Shown: positions 28,941 through 38,052, numbered from the stretch's first letter. The stretch is DNA of 64,000 nt from Petrachloros mirabilis ULC683 (GCF_009939295.1 NZ_WVIC01000006.1:1-64000); one strand, 5' to 3'. A program made the numbers and translations. The notes: generated from the letters alone by a model not told the origin.

Positions 28941-29291
28941 ATGTCTATTGCAGTTGGAATGATTGAGACCCTGGGGTTCCCCGCAGTCGTAGAAGCCGCT
29001 GACGCCATGGTGAAGGCTGCTCGGGTAACCTTGGTGGGCTACGAAAAAATTGGGAGTGGGCGAGTGACCGTAATTGTGCGTGGCGATGTCTCTGAAGTAC
29101 AAGCTTCTGTAGCGGCTGGCACCGAATCCGTAAAACGGGTGAATGGCGGACAAGTGCTCTCAACCCACATTATTGCTCGCCCCCACGAAAACCTGGAATA
29201 TGTGTTGCCCATCAGCTACACCGAATCCGTGGAGCAGTTTCGTGAGAGCCTAAATGGCCCTCGACCCCTGACCTTAAATCGAGGCTCATGA
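28941..29291 (+). CDS. ccmK1: Beta-carboxysome shell hexamer protein CcmK1
   Basis: 116 residues, one BMC domain with pore loop KIGSGR, differing from CcmK2 by few residues apart from a C-terminal extension (about 14 residues, [14 protein letters not shown]) typical of CcmK1. It is a facet protein like CcmK2 and the two co-assemble. GGGAG precedes the ATG. It starts 105 bp after ccmK2 and overlaps the ccmL start by 4 bp (ATGA), so CcmK1 and CcmL translation is coupled. Confidence 0.93.
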   Translation: MSIAVGMIETLGFPAVVEAADAMVKAARVTLVGYEKIGSGRVTVIVRGDVSEVQASVAAGTESVKRVNGGQVLSTHIIARPHENLEYVLPISYTESVEQFRESLNGPRPLTLNRGS

Positions 29292-29590
29292 AAATTGCCA
29301 AAGTCCTAGGAACTGTGGTCAGCACCCAGAAAGACCCCAGTCTCCAAGGCTCTAAATTCTTGCTCGTGCAGATGATTGATGAAACTGGCCAAGTGCTTCC
29401 AGACTATGAGGTAGCAGCGGACTGCGTAGGAGCTGGGGTAGATGAGTGGGTGCTTGTCAGTCGCGGGAGTGCTGCTCGTCAACCCCTGGCACAGCAGCAG
29501 CGCCCATTAGATGCCCTGATTGTTGCCATTATTGACACGGTTTCGTTAAGTAATGCCTCGATTTATAGCAAGCGTGAAGCATCTCGCTAG
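29288..29590 (+). CDS. ccmL: Beta-carboxysome vertex pentamer protein CcmL
   Basis: 100 residues of the EutN/CcmL family (Pfam03319). It opens with [19 protein letters not shown] and keeps the conserved core [19 protein letters not shown] and [11 protein letters not shown]. Pentamers close the twelve vertices of the icosahedral shell. Its start overlaps the ccmK1 stop by 4 bp. It is followed by a 357-bp gap with a 104-bp mobile repeat before ccmM. Confidence 0.96.
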   Translation: MKIAKVLGTVVSTQKDPSLQGSKFLLVQMIDETGQVLPDYEVAADCVGAGVDEWVLVSRGSAARQPLAQQQRPLDALIVAIIDTVSLSNASIYSKREASR

Positions 29591-29676
29591 TCGTAAGGGG
29601 TAAGCAGTAGAAACCCGAGGTCGTTTCTTCATGGCATCGGACGGTTATCAAAACCATCCTCAAGTCTTGAATGAAT

Positions 29677-29784
29677 TACAGCAGTTCTCACCTAAGTGAG
29701 GTACGGGGTGTGGGGGTGGAACCCCCACGCAGGGGACACTGCCCCCTGCACCCCATGTACTCCATTGATCTGTAAACTGCTATA
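29677..29784 (-). mobile_element. 104-bp MITE-like element, copy 2 (inverted), within the ccm operon
   Basis: The element is 29679-29782 with TA at 29677-29678 and 29783-29784. It is the inverse of the copy at 20071-20174, with the same length and internal hairpins (GTGGGGGTGGAACCCCCAC and GGGGACACTGCCCC-type stems). It fills much of the 357-bp ccmL-ccmM gap; the rest of that gap shows no gene. The hairpins could affect transcription read-through or mRNA processing into ccmM. Confidence 0.82.
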
Positions 29785-29947
29785 CCTGTAAGGTTTTTGG
29801 CTGTGTTTAGCCCCTAGGAGTAGAGCGTCTCTAGGACTCAATGTTCACAAGGCGCTCCTACCCTCTGACTGGCAAAAATTGCCCACTCGAAAAGAGCCAA
29901 CTGGCCAGGGGTACTTGAAGCGTTTAGGTTAGGAGAACCTTGTAAAT

Positions 29948-31588
29948 ATGGTCGTGCGTCGTGCTGCGTCCCCCCCCACGCCGTGGTCTCAGTCTTTGGC
30001 TCAGCCCAAAATTCATGAAACGGCTTATATCCATTCTTTCTCCAACTTGATTGGGGATGTTGAAGTCGGCCCTAAGGTCCTGATTGCGCCGGGCACCTCC
30101 ATTCGTGCGGATGAAGGCAGCCCGTTTTTGATTGGGGCGGGTGCCAACATTCAAGATGGTGTGGTCATCCATGGACTAGAGCGCGGGCGTGTGATGGGAG
30201 ACGACCAGCGAGAGTACTCGGTATGGATTGGTCAGAATGCGTCGATTACCCATAAGGCGTTAATTCATGGCCCTGCCTATATCGGCGACGACTGTTTTAT
30301 TGGTTTTCGATCCACTATTTTCAATGCTCGGGTGGGGCAAGGTTGTGTGGTGATGATGCATGTCCTGATTCAGGATGTGGAGATTCCGCCTGGGAAATAT
30401 GTTCCCTCAGGATCCATTATTACCAGTCAGCAGCAAGCGGATCGCTTGCCCGATGTCCGTCCTGAGGATGTGGAATTTGCCCGTCATGTGGTTGGCGTGA
30501 ATGAGGCATTGCGTACAGGTTACACCTGTGCCGATGATGAAACATGTATCCAACCCATTCGTAATGGAGAAGCAGCCCGGAGAGAGGAATCTATGACACC
30601 AGCATCTAATGGTTACAATACATCTAGCCGGATTAACCCAGAGGTTCAGCAACAGGTTCGACAGTTGTTGTCCAGTGGGTATCAAGTCGGCGCTGAATAT
30701 GCTGATACCCGACGGTTTCAGACCAGCTCTTGGCATAGCTGTGCACTCATTCAGTCGCGGAGTGAGGGACAGGTTTTATCAGCCCTTGAGTCCTGCATGG
30801 CAGAACATCAAGGGGAATATGTGCGCCTTTTGGGCATAGACCCGAAAGCAAAACGGCGAGTTCTTGAGGAAATTATTCAGCGACCGGATGGCAGTGCCCC
30901 TGCGCCCTCTCGGTCTTCCATTAAGTCATTTGCATCTCCAGCATCTGGCGGTGGGAGGTCAAGTTCTGGGCTGCCGTCTGAACTGGCTCAAGATGTCCGC
31001 CAATTGCTGCACCAAGGCTATGGGGTTGGGGTCGAGTATACAGATACCCGTCGCTATCGCATTAATTCTTGGTTGAGCGGGCCGTCGTTTCAGGGGCGCA
31101 ATGAGTCAGCCATCCTAGGGGATTTGGCTGCCTTTTTGGCAGATCATCCCAAGCACTATGTGCGCATTTTGGGCATTGATTTGCAGACAAAGACGCGGGT
31201 ACTGGAGCGGTTGATTCAGCAACCCAATAAGCCGATTAGCCTGACGATGCAGTCTTCGGGGGGTCGCAGTGGATCTGCTGGTGCATCAGCATCGGCCTAT
31301 CAGTCTCGCTCCTCTTCATCAGCCCTAGACCCTTCCGTTGTGGAGCAATTGCGCTCTTTGTTAGCCAGTGGCTACCAAATTGGCACGGAGCATACGGATG
31401 CCCGCCGATTTCAAACCTGCTCTTGGCAAAGCTGTAAACCCATTGAGTCTAGGCAGTTACCCCAGGTGATGTCGGACTTGGAGGCTTGCTTAAACGAGCA
31501 CCGTGGGGATTATGTGCGCCTGATTGGCATCGATCGCAATGTTAAGCGGCGGGTCGTGGAAACTATTATTCAGCGGCCAAGTCGCTAG
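29948..31588 (+). CDS. ccmM: Carboxysome scaffold / gamma-carbonic anhydrase CcmM
   Basis: 546 residues. Residues about 1-200 are a gamma-carbonic anhydrase left-handed beta-helix ([28 protein letters not shown]) with histidines in [13 protein letters not shown] for zinc. A Cys pair at 194 and 200 (CADDETC) matches the activating disulfide of Thermosynechococcus CcmM. Three Rubisco-small-subunit-like repeats follow (about 228-315, 345-425, 455-540, each with GYQVG/GYGVG and RR(F/Y) motifs) joined by Ser/Gly-rich linkers. These repeats condense Rubisco. An internal ATG at codon 216 (30593) with AGAGAGGA upstream fits production of the short form M35. Confidence 0.95.
   Translation: MVVRRAASPPTPWSQSLAQPKIHETAYIHSFSNLIGDVEVGPKVLIAPGTSIRADEGSPFLIGAGANIQDGVVIHGLERGRVMGDDQREYSVWIGQNASITHKALIHGPAYIGDDCFIGFRSTIFNARVGQGCVVMMHVLIQDVEIPPGKYVPSGSIITSQQQADRLPDVRPEDVEFARHVVGVNEALRTGYTCADDETCIQPIRNGEAARREESMTPASNGYNTSSRINPEVQQQVRQLLSSGYQVGAEYADTRRFQTSSWHSCALIQSRSEGQVLSALESCMAEHQGEYVRLLGIDPKAKRRVLEEIIQRPDGSAPAPSRSSIKSFASPASGGGRSSSGLPSELAQDVRQLLHQGYGVGVEYTDTRRYRINSWLSGPSFQGRNESAILGDLAAFLADHPKHYVRILGIDLQTKTRVLERLIQQPNKPISLTMQSSGGRSGSAGASASAYQSRSSSSALDPSVVEQLRSLLASGYQIGTEHTDARRFQTCSWQSCKPIESRQLPQVMSDLEACLNEHRGDYVRLIGIDRNVKRRVVETIIQRPSR
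30581..30595 (+). promoter_or_regulatory. Internal ribosome binding site and start for short CcmM (M35)
   Basis: AGAGAGGA at 30581-30588 precedes an in-frame ATG at 30593-30595, codon 216 of ccmM, just before the first small-subunit-like repeat. The product would be 331 residues with the three repeats only. In Synechococcus elongatus the short form also begins near codon 216 from an internal site, so the position agrees with known biology. Confidence 0.75.
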
Positions 31589-31672
31589 GGAATCAAGCTG
31601 CGCTGGCCGTTGCTTGCTGTCCGCAAGACCTAGGTCAGTTGCAGACCATCGCACGTCTGGCTTGGAGGGGTC

Positions 31673-32311
31673 ATGTCTACACATTTGTCATCATTACAGA
31701 CTGTAGTCTCATTTGAGCATTGCTGTATTTGTGGGGATGTGAGCATTGACCCAAGTGCCATTATTGGCCCTGGCGTTTTGATCCAGGCAGATCCCCATAG
31801 CCATGTTCGCATTGGTGCGGGGGTCTGCCTGGGCATGGGAACGGTCATTCACGCTCGTGGCGGAACTCTGGATATTCAGTCGGGAGCGACCCTCAGTATG
31901 GGGGTGTTGGTTGTGGGAGCCGGCACGATTGCAGCGGGAGCTTGTGTGGGTGCTGGTACTACGGCAATCAACCCAGCCATTGGCTATAGTGAAGTTGTTC
32001 CAGCTCATACGTTAATGGGCGATCGCAGCCGCTTCTCGACACCAGGTTCGTCTCCTGCTGTGCCTCCTGTATCTGCTCCAGTGCCTATGCCTGAAGAGCA
32101 GAGCCCGGATCCGTGGGCGTCGGAGCCCTCCAGCGCCCCACAACAGGCTCCAGAAGTACGCACAGAATCTTCAACACCTCAGAGCACCAGTGCTGAAGTT
32201 AGTCTTAAGCTCTCACGTCCGGTATACGGACAAGATCATGTTAACCAACTCATGCGGCATTTATTTCCCAGTCGCCCTTTGTCTGAGTTACCCCCAGATG
32301 CTAACCCCTAA
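31673..32311 (+). CDS. ccmN: Carboxysome core-shell linker protein CcmN
   Basis: 212 residues. Residues about 10-115 form hexapeptide repeats of a left-handed beta-helix (IGPGVLIQADPHSHVRIGAG), ending in a Pro/Ser-rich linker (about 125-180). The C-terminal 20 residues (about HVNQLMRHLFPSRPLSEL) form the amphipathic encapsulation peptide that binds CcmK2. CcmN links the CcmM-Rubisco core to the shell. It lies 84 bp after ccmM. Confidence 0.94.
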   Translation: MSTHLSSLQTVVSFEHCCICGDVSIDPSAIIGPGVLIQADPHSHVRIGAGVCLGMGTVIHARGGTLDIQSGATLSMGVLVVGAGTIAAGACVGAGTTAINPAIGYSEVVPAHTLMGDRSRFSTPGSSPAVPPVSAPVPMPEEQSPDPWASEPSSAPQQAPEVRTESSTPQSTSAEVSLKLSRPVYGQDHVNQLMRHLFPSRPLSELPPDANP

Positions 32312-32403
32312 GCGGAGCAAGCATTTACTCATGGCCAATGGAGCAGATAGCCAGAACTTGAAGCGAACATCACCTCCCGTTGAGACCGTATGAGGGATCT
32401 CTC

Positions 32404-33159
32404 ATGACAAGTTACATCGAGGCGGGTGCGCTGGGATTGGTTTCGACTCGCAGTTTTCCGGCCATGGTGGGCACTGCTGACATGATGCTGAAGTCAGCCC
32501 ATGTCACCCTTGTGGGGTTTGAAAAAATTGGCAGTGGCTATTGTACTGCCGTCGTGCGAGGTCGATTTGCCGATGTGCGCTTGGCGGTCGAAATTGGCGC
32601 TGAGACGGCGGAGCAATTTGGGCAGTTTGTCTCGAAGTTGGTGCTGCCTCGACCCATGCCGAACCTGGAGGTTATCCTGCCCATCAGCAGCAGACTCGCC
32701 CGGATGCAGCAGGCCGATAGTCGCCTCAGCAACTTGGCTGTGGGACTCCTGGAAACCCGAGGGTTCCCGGCGATGGTGGCGGCAGGTGATGCCATGCTCA
32801 AGTCGGCTGATGTGTTGGTCTCTGGCTACGAAACCACCGGGGATGGTCTCTGTACTATTCTGGTGCGCGGTACGGTGGCCAATGTGACGATGGCCATTGA
32901 AACGGGGATGTATGAGGCTGAGCGGGTTGGCGAACTCAATGCGGTCATGGTGATTCCTCGACCTTTGGAAGATCTAGAGCACGCTCTGCCTACCGCTGAG
33001 TTTGCTAGGGATGAGGCCACACCCCTGCCGATGCTGCTGCCCAAGCCAATAGAAGAGCGGGAGTTGGTGGAGCTACCCGACTTGACACAGCAGGCTGAAG
33101 CTGAGGTGATTATGGCTCCCCTGCCCCGCCCTAGGGAGTTGGATGTGGATCAACTCTAG
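32404..33159 (+). CDS. ccmO: Double-BMC carboxysome shell protein CcmO
   Basis: 251 residues from ATG 32404 (a TTG 24 bp earlier is not preferred). Two fused BMC domains: the first (about 5-95) has MVGTADMMLK and pore loop KIGSGY; the second (about 110-200) has MVAAGDAMLK and TTGDGL. It forms trimers that mimic hexamers, probably at facet edges. Its C-terminal 40 residues are acidic and proline-rich. Last gene of the operon; its TAG stop shares CTAG with the convergent dehydrogenase stop. Confidence 0.94.
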   Translation: MTSYIEAGALGLVSTRSFPAMVGTADMMLKSAHVTLVGFEKIGSGYCTAVVRGRFADVRLAVEIGAETAEQFGQFVSKLVLPRPMPNLEVILPISSRLARMQQADSRLSNLAVGLLETRGFPAMVAAGDAMLKSADVLVSGYETTGDGLCTILVRGTVANVTMAIETGMYEAERVGELNAVMVIPRPLEDLEHALPTAEFARDEATPLPMLLPKPIEERELVELPDLTQQAEAEVIMAPLPRPRELDVDQL

Positions 33160-34160
33160 TGGTGAGCTAGTTTTACCTCGTTGGCACAGGGGTGGCCTTC
33201 GGCAAAGTCAGTGATATTGGCTAGGGTGGTGTGGGCGATATTTTCTAGGGCATTGCGGGTAAAGAAGGCTTGGTGGGCGGTGATCACGACGTTTGAGGCA
33301 AAGGACTGCAAGAGCTGAAACGCATCGTCTTGGATCACGGTATTTGATAAGTCTTCAAAAAATAATTCTTCTTCTTGCTCGTAAACATCAATGCCCAATG
33401 ACCCCAACTGCCCGGATTTGAGGGCAGCGATCACGTCGTTGGTATTCAGCAGGGCTCCCCGACTGGTGTTAATTAACATCGCGCCCGGTTTTAGCCCTTG
33501 TAGAGAGGTTTTGTTAATTAAGTGATGGGTGTTGGGGAGCAGCGGACAGTGGAGCGAGACAATATCGGAGTTGGCCAATAGGGTGGGTAAATCGACGTAG
33601 GTGACGCCTAGGGCTAGGCAGTTGGGGTTTGGATGAATGTCATAGGCGAGCAAATGGCAGCCAAAGCCGTGCATGATTTGGGCAAAGCACTGGCCAATTT
33701 TGCCGGTTCCGACAATGCCGATGGTGGAGCCATGGAGGTCAAAGCCTAGCAGTCCTTCCAGGGCAAAATTATCGTCGCGCACCCGGTTGTAGGCTCGATG
33801 CAGTTTGCGGTTAAGCATCAAAATTAACCCTACTGTATGCTCGGCAACGGCATAGGGGGAGTAACTGGGGACTCGTACCACCGTCAGCCCCAACTCGGCA
33901 GCAGTGGCTAGGTCGATGTGGTTGAAGCCCGCTGCACGCAGGGCAATGAGCTGGGTGCCCCCGGCTGCGATCGCACCCAATGTTGCCGCATCCAGTTGAT
34001 CGTTGATAAACACACACACCGCAGGAAATCCTGCCGCCAAGGCTGCGGTTTTTGCCGTTAGGCGTGCCTCCAGAAACACCAGCTCATGACCGAATCGATG
34101 ATTGGCCGCTTCCAAAAAACGCTGGTCGTAGGGCTTGGTGCTAAAAATTGCAACTTTCAT
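33156..34160 (-). CDS. D-2-hydroxyacid dehydrogenase (D-lactate dehydrogenase type)
   Basis: 334 residues. The NAD-binding motif is GIVGTGKIGQCFAQI (about 148-162). The catalytic Arg, Glu and His are present in the family pattern (NTSRGALLN with Arg; IDVYEQEEELFFEDLSN; ITAHQAFFT with His). The length and the EEELFFEDLSN insertion are typical of fermentative D-lactate dehydrogenase (LdhA/Ddh), reducing pyruvate to D-lactate in the dark. It is convergent with ccmO: the two stop codons use the same CTAG. Confidence 0.9.
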   Translation of the reverse strand: MKVAIFSTKPYDQRFLEAANHRFGHELVFLEARLTAKTAALAAGFPAVCVFINDQLDAATLGAIAAGGTQLIALRAAGFNHIDLATAAELGLTVVRVPSYSPYAVAEHTVGLILMLNRKLHRAYNRVRDDNFALEGLLGFDLHGSTIGIVGTGKIGQCFAQIMHGFGCHLLAYDIHPNPNCLALGVTYVDLPTLLANSDIVSLHCPLLPNTHHLINKTSLQGLKPGAMLINTSRGALLNTNDVIAALKSGQLGSLGIDVYEQEEELFFEDLSNTVIQDDAFQLLQSFASNVVITAHQAFFTRNALENIAHTTLANITDFAEGHPCANEVKLAHH

Positions 34161-34269
34161 GCCACTTTTTCTTTGGGAACCCCTTCTATCTAAACAGTTG
34201 CAAAGGATATATAGCGATCCTAAATGATTTTTAAACTCATAGACTTTGCACTACCCCCCTGTAGTCCCC

Positions 34270-34463
34270 CCTTGCCAAGCTACCGTGTACACACAAGTCT
34301 TGAAAAATTCAAAATCTTTGCACTCGCCCCCCTAGCCCCCCAATTCTGGGGGGAACTAGTCCTAACTTTCGGATTTCTCCCCCCAATTTTGGGGGGTTGG
34401 GGGGGCTAATGCAGTGTTGAACACGGAGAACTAGAGATGTGTGTACACCGTAGCCTTGCCAAG
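34270..34463. mobile_element. 174-bp MITE-like element, copy 2, nested in another repeat
   Basis: The element proper is 34280-34453 (174 bp). Its ends are CTACCGTGTACACACA and the complement of TGTGTGTACACCGTAG. CCTTGCCAAG is repeated on both sides at 34270-34279 and 34454-34463, a 10-bp target duplication. The host sequence (about 34245-34500, CCCCCCTGTAGTCCCCC ... GGGGCGACAGCGACAGCCGG) is itself a GC-rich dispersed repeat, so this is one repeat inside another. The 484-bp gap between the dehydrogenase and the next gene holds nothing else recognised. Confidence 0.9.
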
Positions 34464-34644
34464 GGGCGACAGCGACAGCCGGGGGGATGCGAGGTGTCTT
34501 TGTTCATAACTGATTTAGGATTGCTATAAATCAACCATAAGCAGTGACTTCAGCCCTGAGAGTTCCTATCAATGGGCAGTTGCCAAGTTTCTGCTGAATC
34601 GGGGTACGCTAGAGAAAAATAAGGATCACCCACCCATCAAACCG

Positions 34645-35304
34645 ATGAAACAACTGGCGCTGATGTTGCTTTTGGCTCAACTGGTCTGGCCTTGGGGATC
34701 GCTAGCAGGGGCGGCTCAACCCAATGTAGTCACCCTCAATGCCAGACTACAAGAGGCGGTGGCTCAACAACAGTGGCATCAAGCAATTCAGATTGTCGAT
34801 CAGCTCTTGCAGGTGAGCCCCAACCAGCGAACTGCTCTACAAGCTTATCGAACGCGGTTGGTGTCGCTGCAACAGTCGGGCTACCGGCGACCCACCCCAC
34901 CCCCGACTCAGGCTCTGGTCAATGCCCAAGGGGTGCGTCAGGTGCCCATTAAGCGACGCTTGGGGGGAACGGCGGTGATTGATGTCAAATTCAATCACCG
35001 CCTCGTGACGGAGATGATGGTGGATTCAGGAGCAAGTCTCACGGTGTTGACCCGAGCAACTGCTCAGGCCTTAGGCATTACCCCAGCCCATATTGTCGAT
35101 CGGATTGTGGTGTCAACGGCCAATGGCCCGACTGAACTACCCATTGTCTATGTCAATGCCATTGAGATTGCTGGGTTGCGGCGGTCTCAAATTCCGGTTG
35201 CAGTCGGGGGGCCGACCCTGGATATTGGGCTTTTGGGTCAAGATTTTTTGGCTCACTATGATGTCAGCCTGCGCCAGGAGTCGATTGAATTTCATCCTCG
35301 CTGA
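34645..35304 (+). CDS. Retropepsin-like aspartic protease, exported
   Basis: 219 residues. A signal peptide is visible (about 1-23, LALMLLLAQLVWPWGSLAGAA). A short TPR-like helix pair follows (about 30-70), then a single-domain clan AA aspartic protease (about 108-215) with the active-site DSGASLTVL and later GLLGQDFL, as in the TIGR02281 group. Such proteins act as homodimers. It probably works outside the cytoplasmic membrane. The substrate is not known. It lies 65 bp upstream of the SagB-type gene on the same strand. Confidence 0.88.
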   Translation: MKQLALMLLLAQLVWPWGSLAGAAQPNVVTLNARLQEAVAQQQWHQAIQIVDQLLQVSPNQRTALQAYRTRLVSLQQSGYRRPTPPPTQALVNAQGVRQVPIKRRLGGTAVIDVKFNHRLVTEMMVDSGASLTVLTRATAQALGITPAHIVDRIVVSTANGPTELPIVYVNAIEIAGLRRSQIPVAVGGPTLDIGLLGQDFLAHYDVSLRQESIEFHPR

Positions 35305-35369
35305 AGCGCTCTGAGCGAATGATCCCAGCCTGTGTCAGGATAAAAGAAAAGCAAGTCCGGCTAGGATGG

Positions 35370-36905
35370 ATGTCTGACATGGAATTGAGCTTTGCTCAGC
35401 ACTATCATGAGCGAACCAAGTATGCTCCACAGACCCTGGCGACCAAAAGTCGGGCCCTTGATTTCTCCCAGCAACCCGCTCTCTACAAAGACTATAAGCT
35501 GGGCACAGCCCTGGATTTAAAGCCCTATTTAGACGGTGAGAGCTTCGACAACCCAGAGGCCAGCCAATGGCAACGGTTGTCGCGCCTGCTGTATTGCACC
35601 TATGGCATTACCGGCATGGTGCCCTATGTGGATGCGCCTTTTTATATGCGGGCTGCTCCTTCCGCCGGTGGGCTCTATCCGGCGGAGTTATACTTGATTG
35701 CGCGAGAGGGGTCAATTCTGCCAGCAGGGCTGTACAACTATCAGGTGGCCACCCATTCACTGCTGCGCTTTTGGGATAGTCATGTGTGGTCTAGTTTGCA
35801 GTCTGCTTGCTTATGGCATCCAGCCCTAGAGCAGGCAAAACTGGCTGTGATTGTGACTGCGGTGTTTATGCGCTCGGCCTGGCGCTACGAAGATCGAGCC
35901 TATCGGCGTATTTTTTTAGACTGTGGTCATGTTTTAGGTAATTTGGCTCTGGCCGCCTCAATTCATGACTACCGACCCCACTTAATTGCTGGGTTTGTGG
36001 ATGCTCAACTTAATCAGCTTTTGTATGTTGATCCGGAACAGGAGGGTGCGATCGCAGCCCTAGCCCTAGCCGATCTACTCAGCGTCGAGCAAAACCTGCC
36101 ACCCACCCCCACGGTATTGCCCTCCGAGACCGACTATGACTACCCCCACCTCATAGAAGGTCAGTTACTCCCCTACTGCCACCATGCCACCGAAATCGTC
36201 GCCGACCCAGAGATGGTATACCCAGATCAAGTGGAACTCTGCCAAGGAATTCAAGATAAATATAACTTTCCCTTTTGCCTAAAAGTATCTGCCAAGAGCC
36301 TCCCCATCGAATGGGGAGCAGCTTTGCGGGGCCTAGAAGAAACTCTTCTCAAGCGGCGCTCCACCCGGCGCTATACCGGGGGAGGCATCGCCTTCAGCGA
36401 ACTGTCATCCTTGCTAGACTTTACCTACCAGCCCCAGCATTATCTCAATCAAAACCTGGATGGAGCCCCTGATTTTTGTGATTTAAACCTGATTGAAACC
36501 TTCGTGGTGGTCTCAGAGGTCACTGGACTCGATTCAGGCTGCTACTACTATGCGGTGCATCAAAATGAGCTGCGCCAAATCCGGTTTAAAAATTTCCGGC
36601 GAGAGCTGCACTATCTTTGCCTGCAGCAAGATCTAGGCCGAGATGCCGCTGCAGTGGTGTTTCACACCGCCGATCTAGAAGCTGCGATCGCTCGCTACGG
36701 CGATCGCGCCTACCGCTATCTCCACCTAGATGCGGGGCATTTAGGGCAACGCCTCAACCTAGCAGCCATTCGCCTAGGGCTAGGAGTGAGCGGAATTGGC
36801 GGCTTCTTTGATGACCTCGTGAACGAAGTGTTAGGGCTTCCCCCTGACGAAGCCGTTTTGTACATCACCACCCTGGGTCGTCCCCCAGAATCAGGTTCCA
36901 TGTGA
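35370..36905 (+). CDS. SagB/nitroreductase-family protein with two tandem domains
   Basis: About 511 residues from ATG 35370; ATG 35379 and an upstream start are alternatives. Two nitroreductase-type domains are seen (about 60-235, APSAGGLYPAELYLI; about 305-505, RRSTRRYTGGGIAFSEL and LGLGVSGIGGFFDD). The first domain starts from the THCOX-like HYHERTKYA. SagB-type enzymes are FMN-dependent azoline dehydrogenases in peptide-modification clusters, but single cyanobacterial genes like this occur without such clusters. No precursor peptide or cyclodehydratase gene is seen nearby, so the role is unknown. Confidence 0.85.
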   Translation: MSDMELSFAQHYHERTKYAPQTLATKSRALDFSQQPALYKDYKLGTALDLKPYLDGESFDNPEASQWQRLSRLLYCTYGITGMVPYVDAPFYMRAAPSAGGLYPAELYLIAREGSILPAGLYNYQVATHSLLRFWDSHVWSSLQSACLWHPALEQAKLAVIVTAVFMRSAWRYEDRAYRRIFLDCGHVLGNLALAASIHDYRPHLIAGFVDAQLNQLLYVDPEQEGAIAALALADLLSVEQNLPPTPTVLPSETDYDYPHLIEGQLLPYCHHATEIVADPEMVYPDQVELCQGIQDKYNFPFCLKVSAKSLPIEWGAALRGLEETLLKRRSTRRYTGGGIAFSELSSLLDFTYQPQHYLNQNLDGAPDFCDLNLIETFVVVSEVTGLDSGCYYYAVHQNELRQIRFKNFRRELHYLCLQQDLGRDAAAVVFHTADLEAAIARYGDRAYRYLHLDAGHLGQRLNLAAIRLGLGVSGIGGFFDDLVNEVLGLPPDEAVLYITTLGRPPESGSM

Positions 36906-36915
36906 GTTCGATGGC

Positions 36916-37839
36916 CTAACCGCCCTCAAACGTCAGACAGGCTGCGACCGTGGCTACCACAGACTGCGCCAGCGCTTGCAGATGATAGCCGCCCTCCAGT
37001 CCCAACACCATTCGTGGCGTTACCTGCAAGCAAAAGCGAGTCAAAACCCCAAAGTCTGGGGGTAACAGCGCCATATCCGCCAGGGGATCGGTTGCATTGG
37101 CGTCGTAGCCTGCACTCACAATCAGCAAGTCGGGACGGTGAGCCTGTAAAAAAGGGAGCACTTGGGTCGTAAAAGCCTGCTCATATTCGGCAAGGGTACT
37201 CCCCCCTGGCAAGGGAAGATTCAGAACATTGTGGTGCTGCCCCTGTTCCTGAGCCAAACCTGTCCCTGGGTAGCCAGAAGCCTGGTGCAGTGAACAGTAG
37301 CAAATTTGCGGATGCGTCTCGACCAAAGCCTGGGTGCCATTGCCATGGTGGACATCCCAATCCAAAATAGCAACCCGCTCAACCTGTCCCAGGGCATAGT
37401 GAGCCGCAATGGCCGCATTGGAGAGCAGGCAAAACCCCATGGCGCGATCGCGCAGCGCATGGTGTCCGGGGGGACGAGCCAACACCAAGGCCGGGCCAGA
37501 ATCAGCCACCGCCCGATCAACCCCATCCAACCAAGCATTCACCGCCAGCAGAGCCACCTCATAGCTCTGGGCAGAAACCACGGTATCTGGATCTAAAAAA
37601 CCCCCCCCTGCCGCTGCAAACTGATAGAGGCGCTCAACATAAGACCGATCATGAAGCTGCTCAATCATTGGTAAGGGATTGCGCTGGGCAACCGGGGTGG
37701 GCAATTGCCACTGCAATTGATCGACCCAAGGAGCCAGATGTAAAGCCTTGACAATCGCAGACAATCGCTGGGGGCGCTCCGGATGACCCTGGCCAGTCTG
37801 ATGTTCCAGAAATTTTTCCGAATATAAAATAGGTAGCAT
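36916..37839 (-). CDS. Histone-deacetylase-family hydrolase
   Basis: 307 residues, full length for the bacterial class II-type HDAC family. The catalytic features are present: ARPPGHHALRDRAMGFCLLSN (split: ARPPGHHAL and MGFCLLSNAA), zinc ligands in ILDWDVHHGNGTQ and the late aspartate in VSAGYDANATDPL. These zinc enzymes deacetylate lysine, polyamines or small acetyl compounds. It is convergent with the SagB-like gene (10-bp gap) and divergent from gyrA. The exact substrate cannot be told. Confidence 0.92.
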   Translation of the reverse strand: MLPILYSEKFLEHQTGQGHPERPQRLSAIVKALHLAPWVDQLQWQLPTPVAQRNPLPMIEQLHDRSYVERLYQFAAAGGGFLDPDTVVSAQSYEVALLAVNAWLDGVDRAVADSGPALVLARPPGHHALRDRAMGFCLLSNAAIAAHYALGQVERVAILDWDVHHGNGTQALVETHPQICYCSLHQASGYPGTGLAQEQGQHHNVLNLPLPGGSTLAEYEQAFTTQVLPFLQAHRPDLLIVSAGYDANATDPLADMALLPPDFGVLTRFCLQVTPRMVLGLEGGYHLQALAQSVVATVAACLTFEGG

Positions 37840-38052
37840 ATTCTACTCCTTTAACCCCCCTTAAAACTAGCCGAATTGCCCTGCTTAACCTCAATTCTGG
37901 GCAGCCCTTTGTTTGCGGCAAAGCAAGGACAAAATGTGCTAAGATTTAGTTGAAATTGGCGAAAAATCAGCCCACTAGACGGATGTCAAGGGTTTGAGCC
38001 CTTTCCTTTGGGTTTTTCGCCAATATTCGCTGTTTTTGGAGTCTCATTCCCT

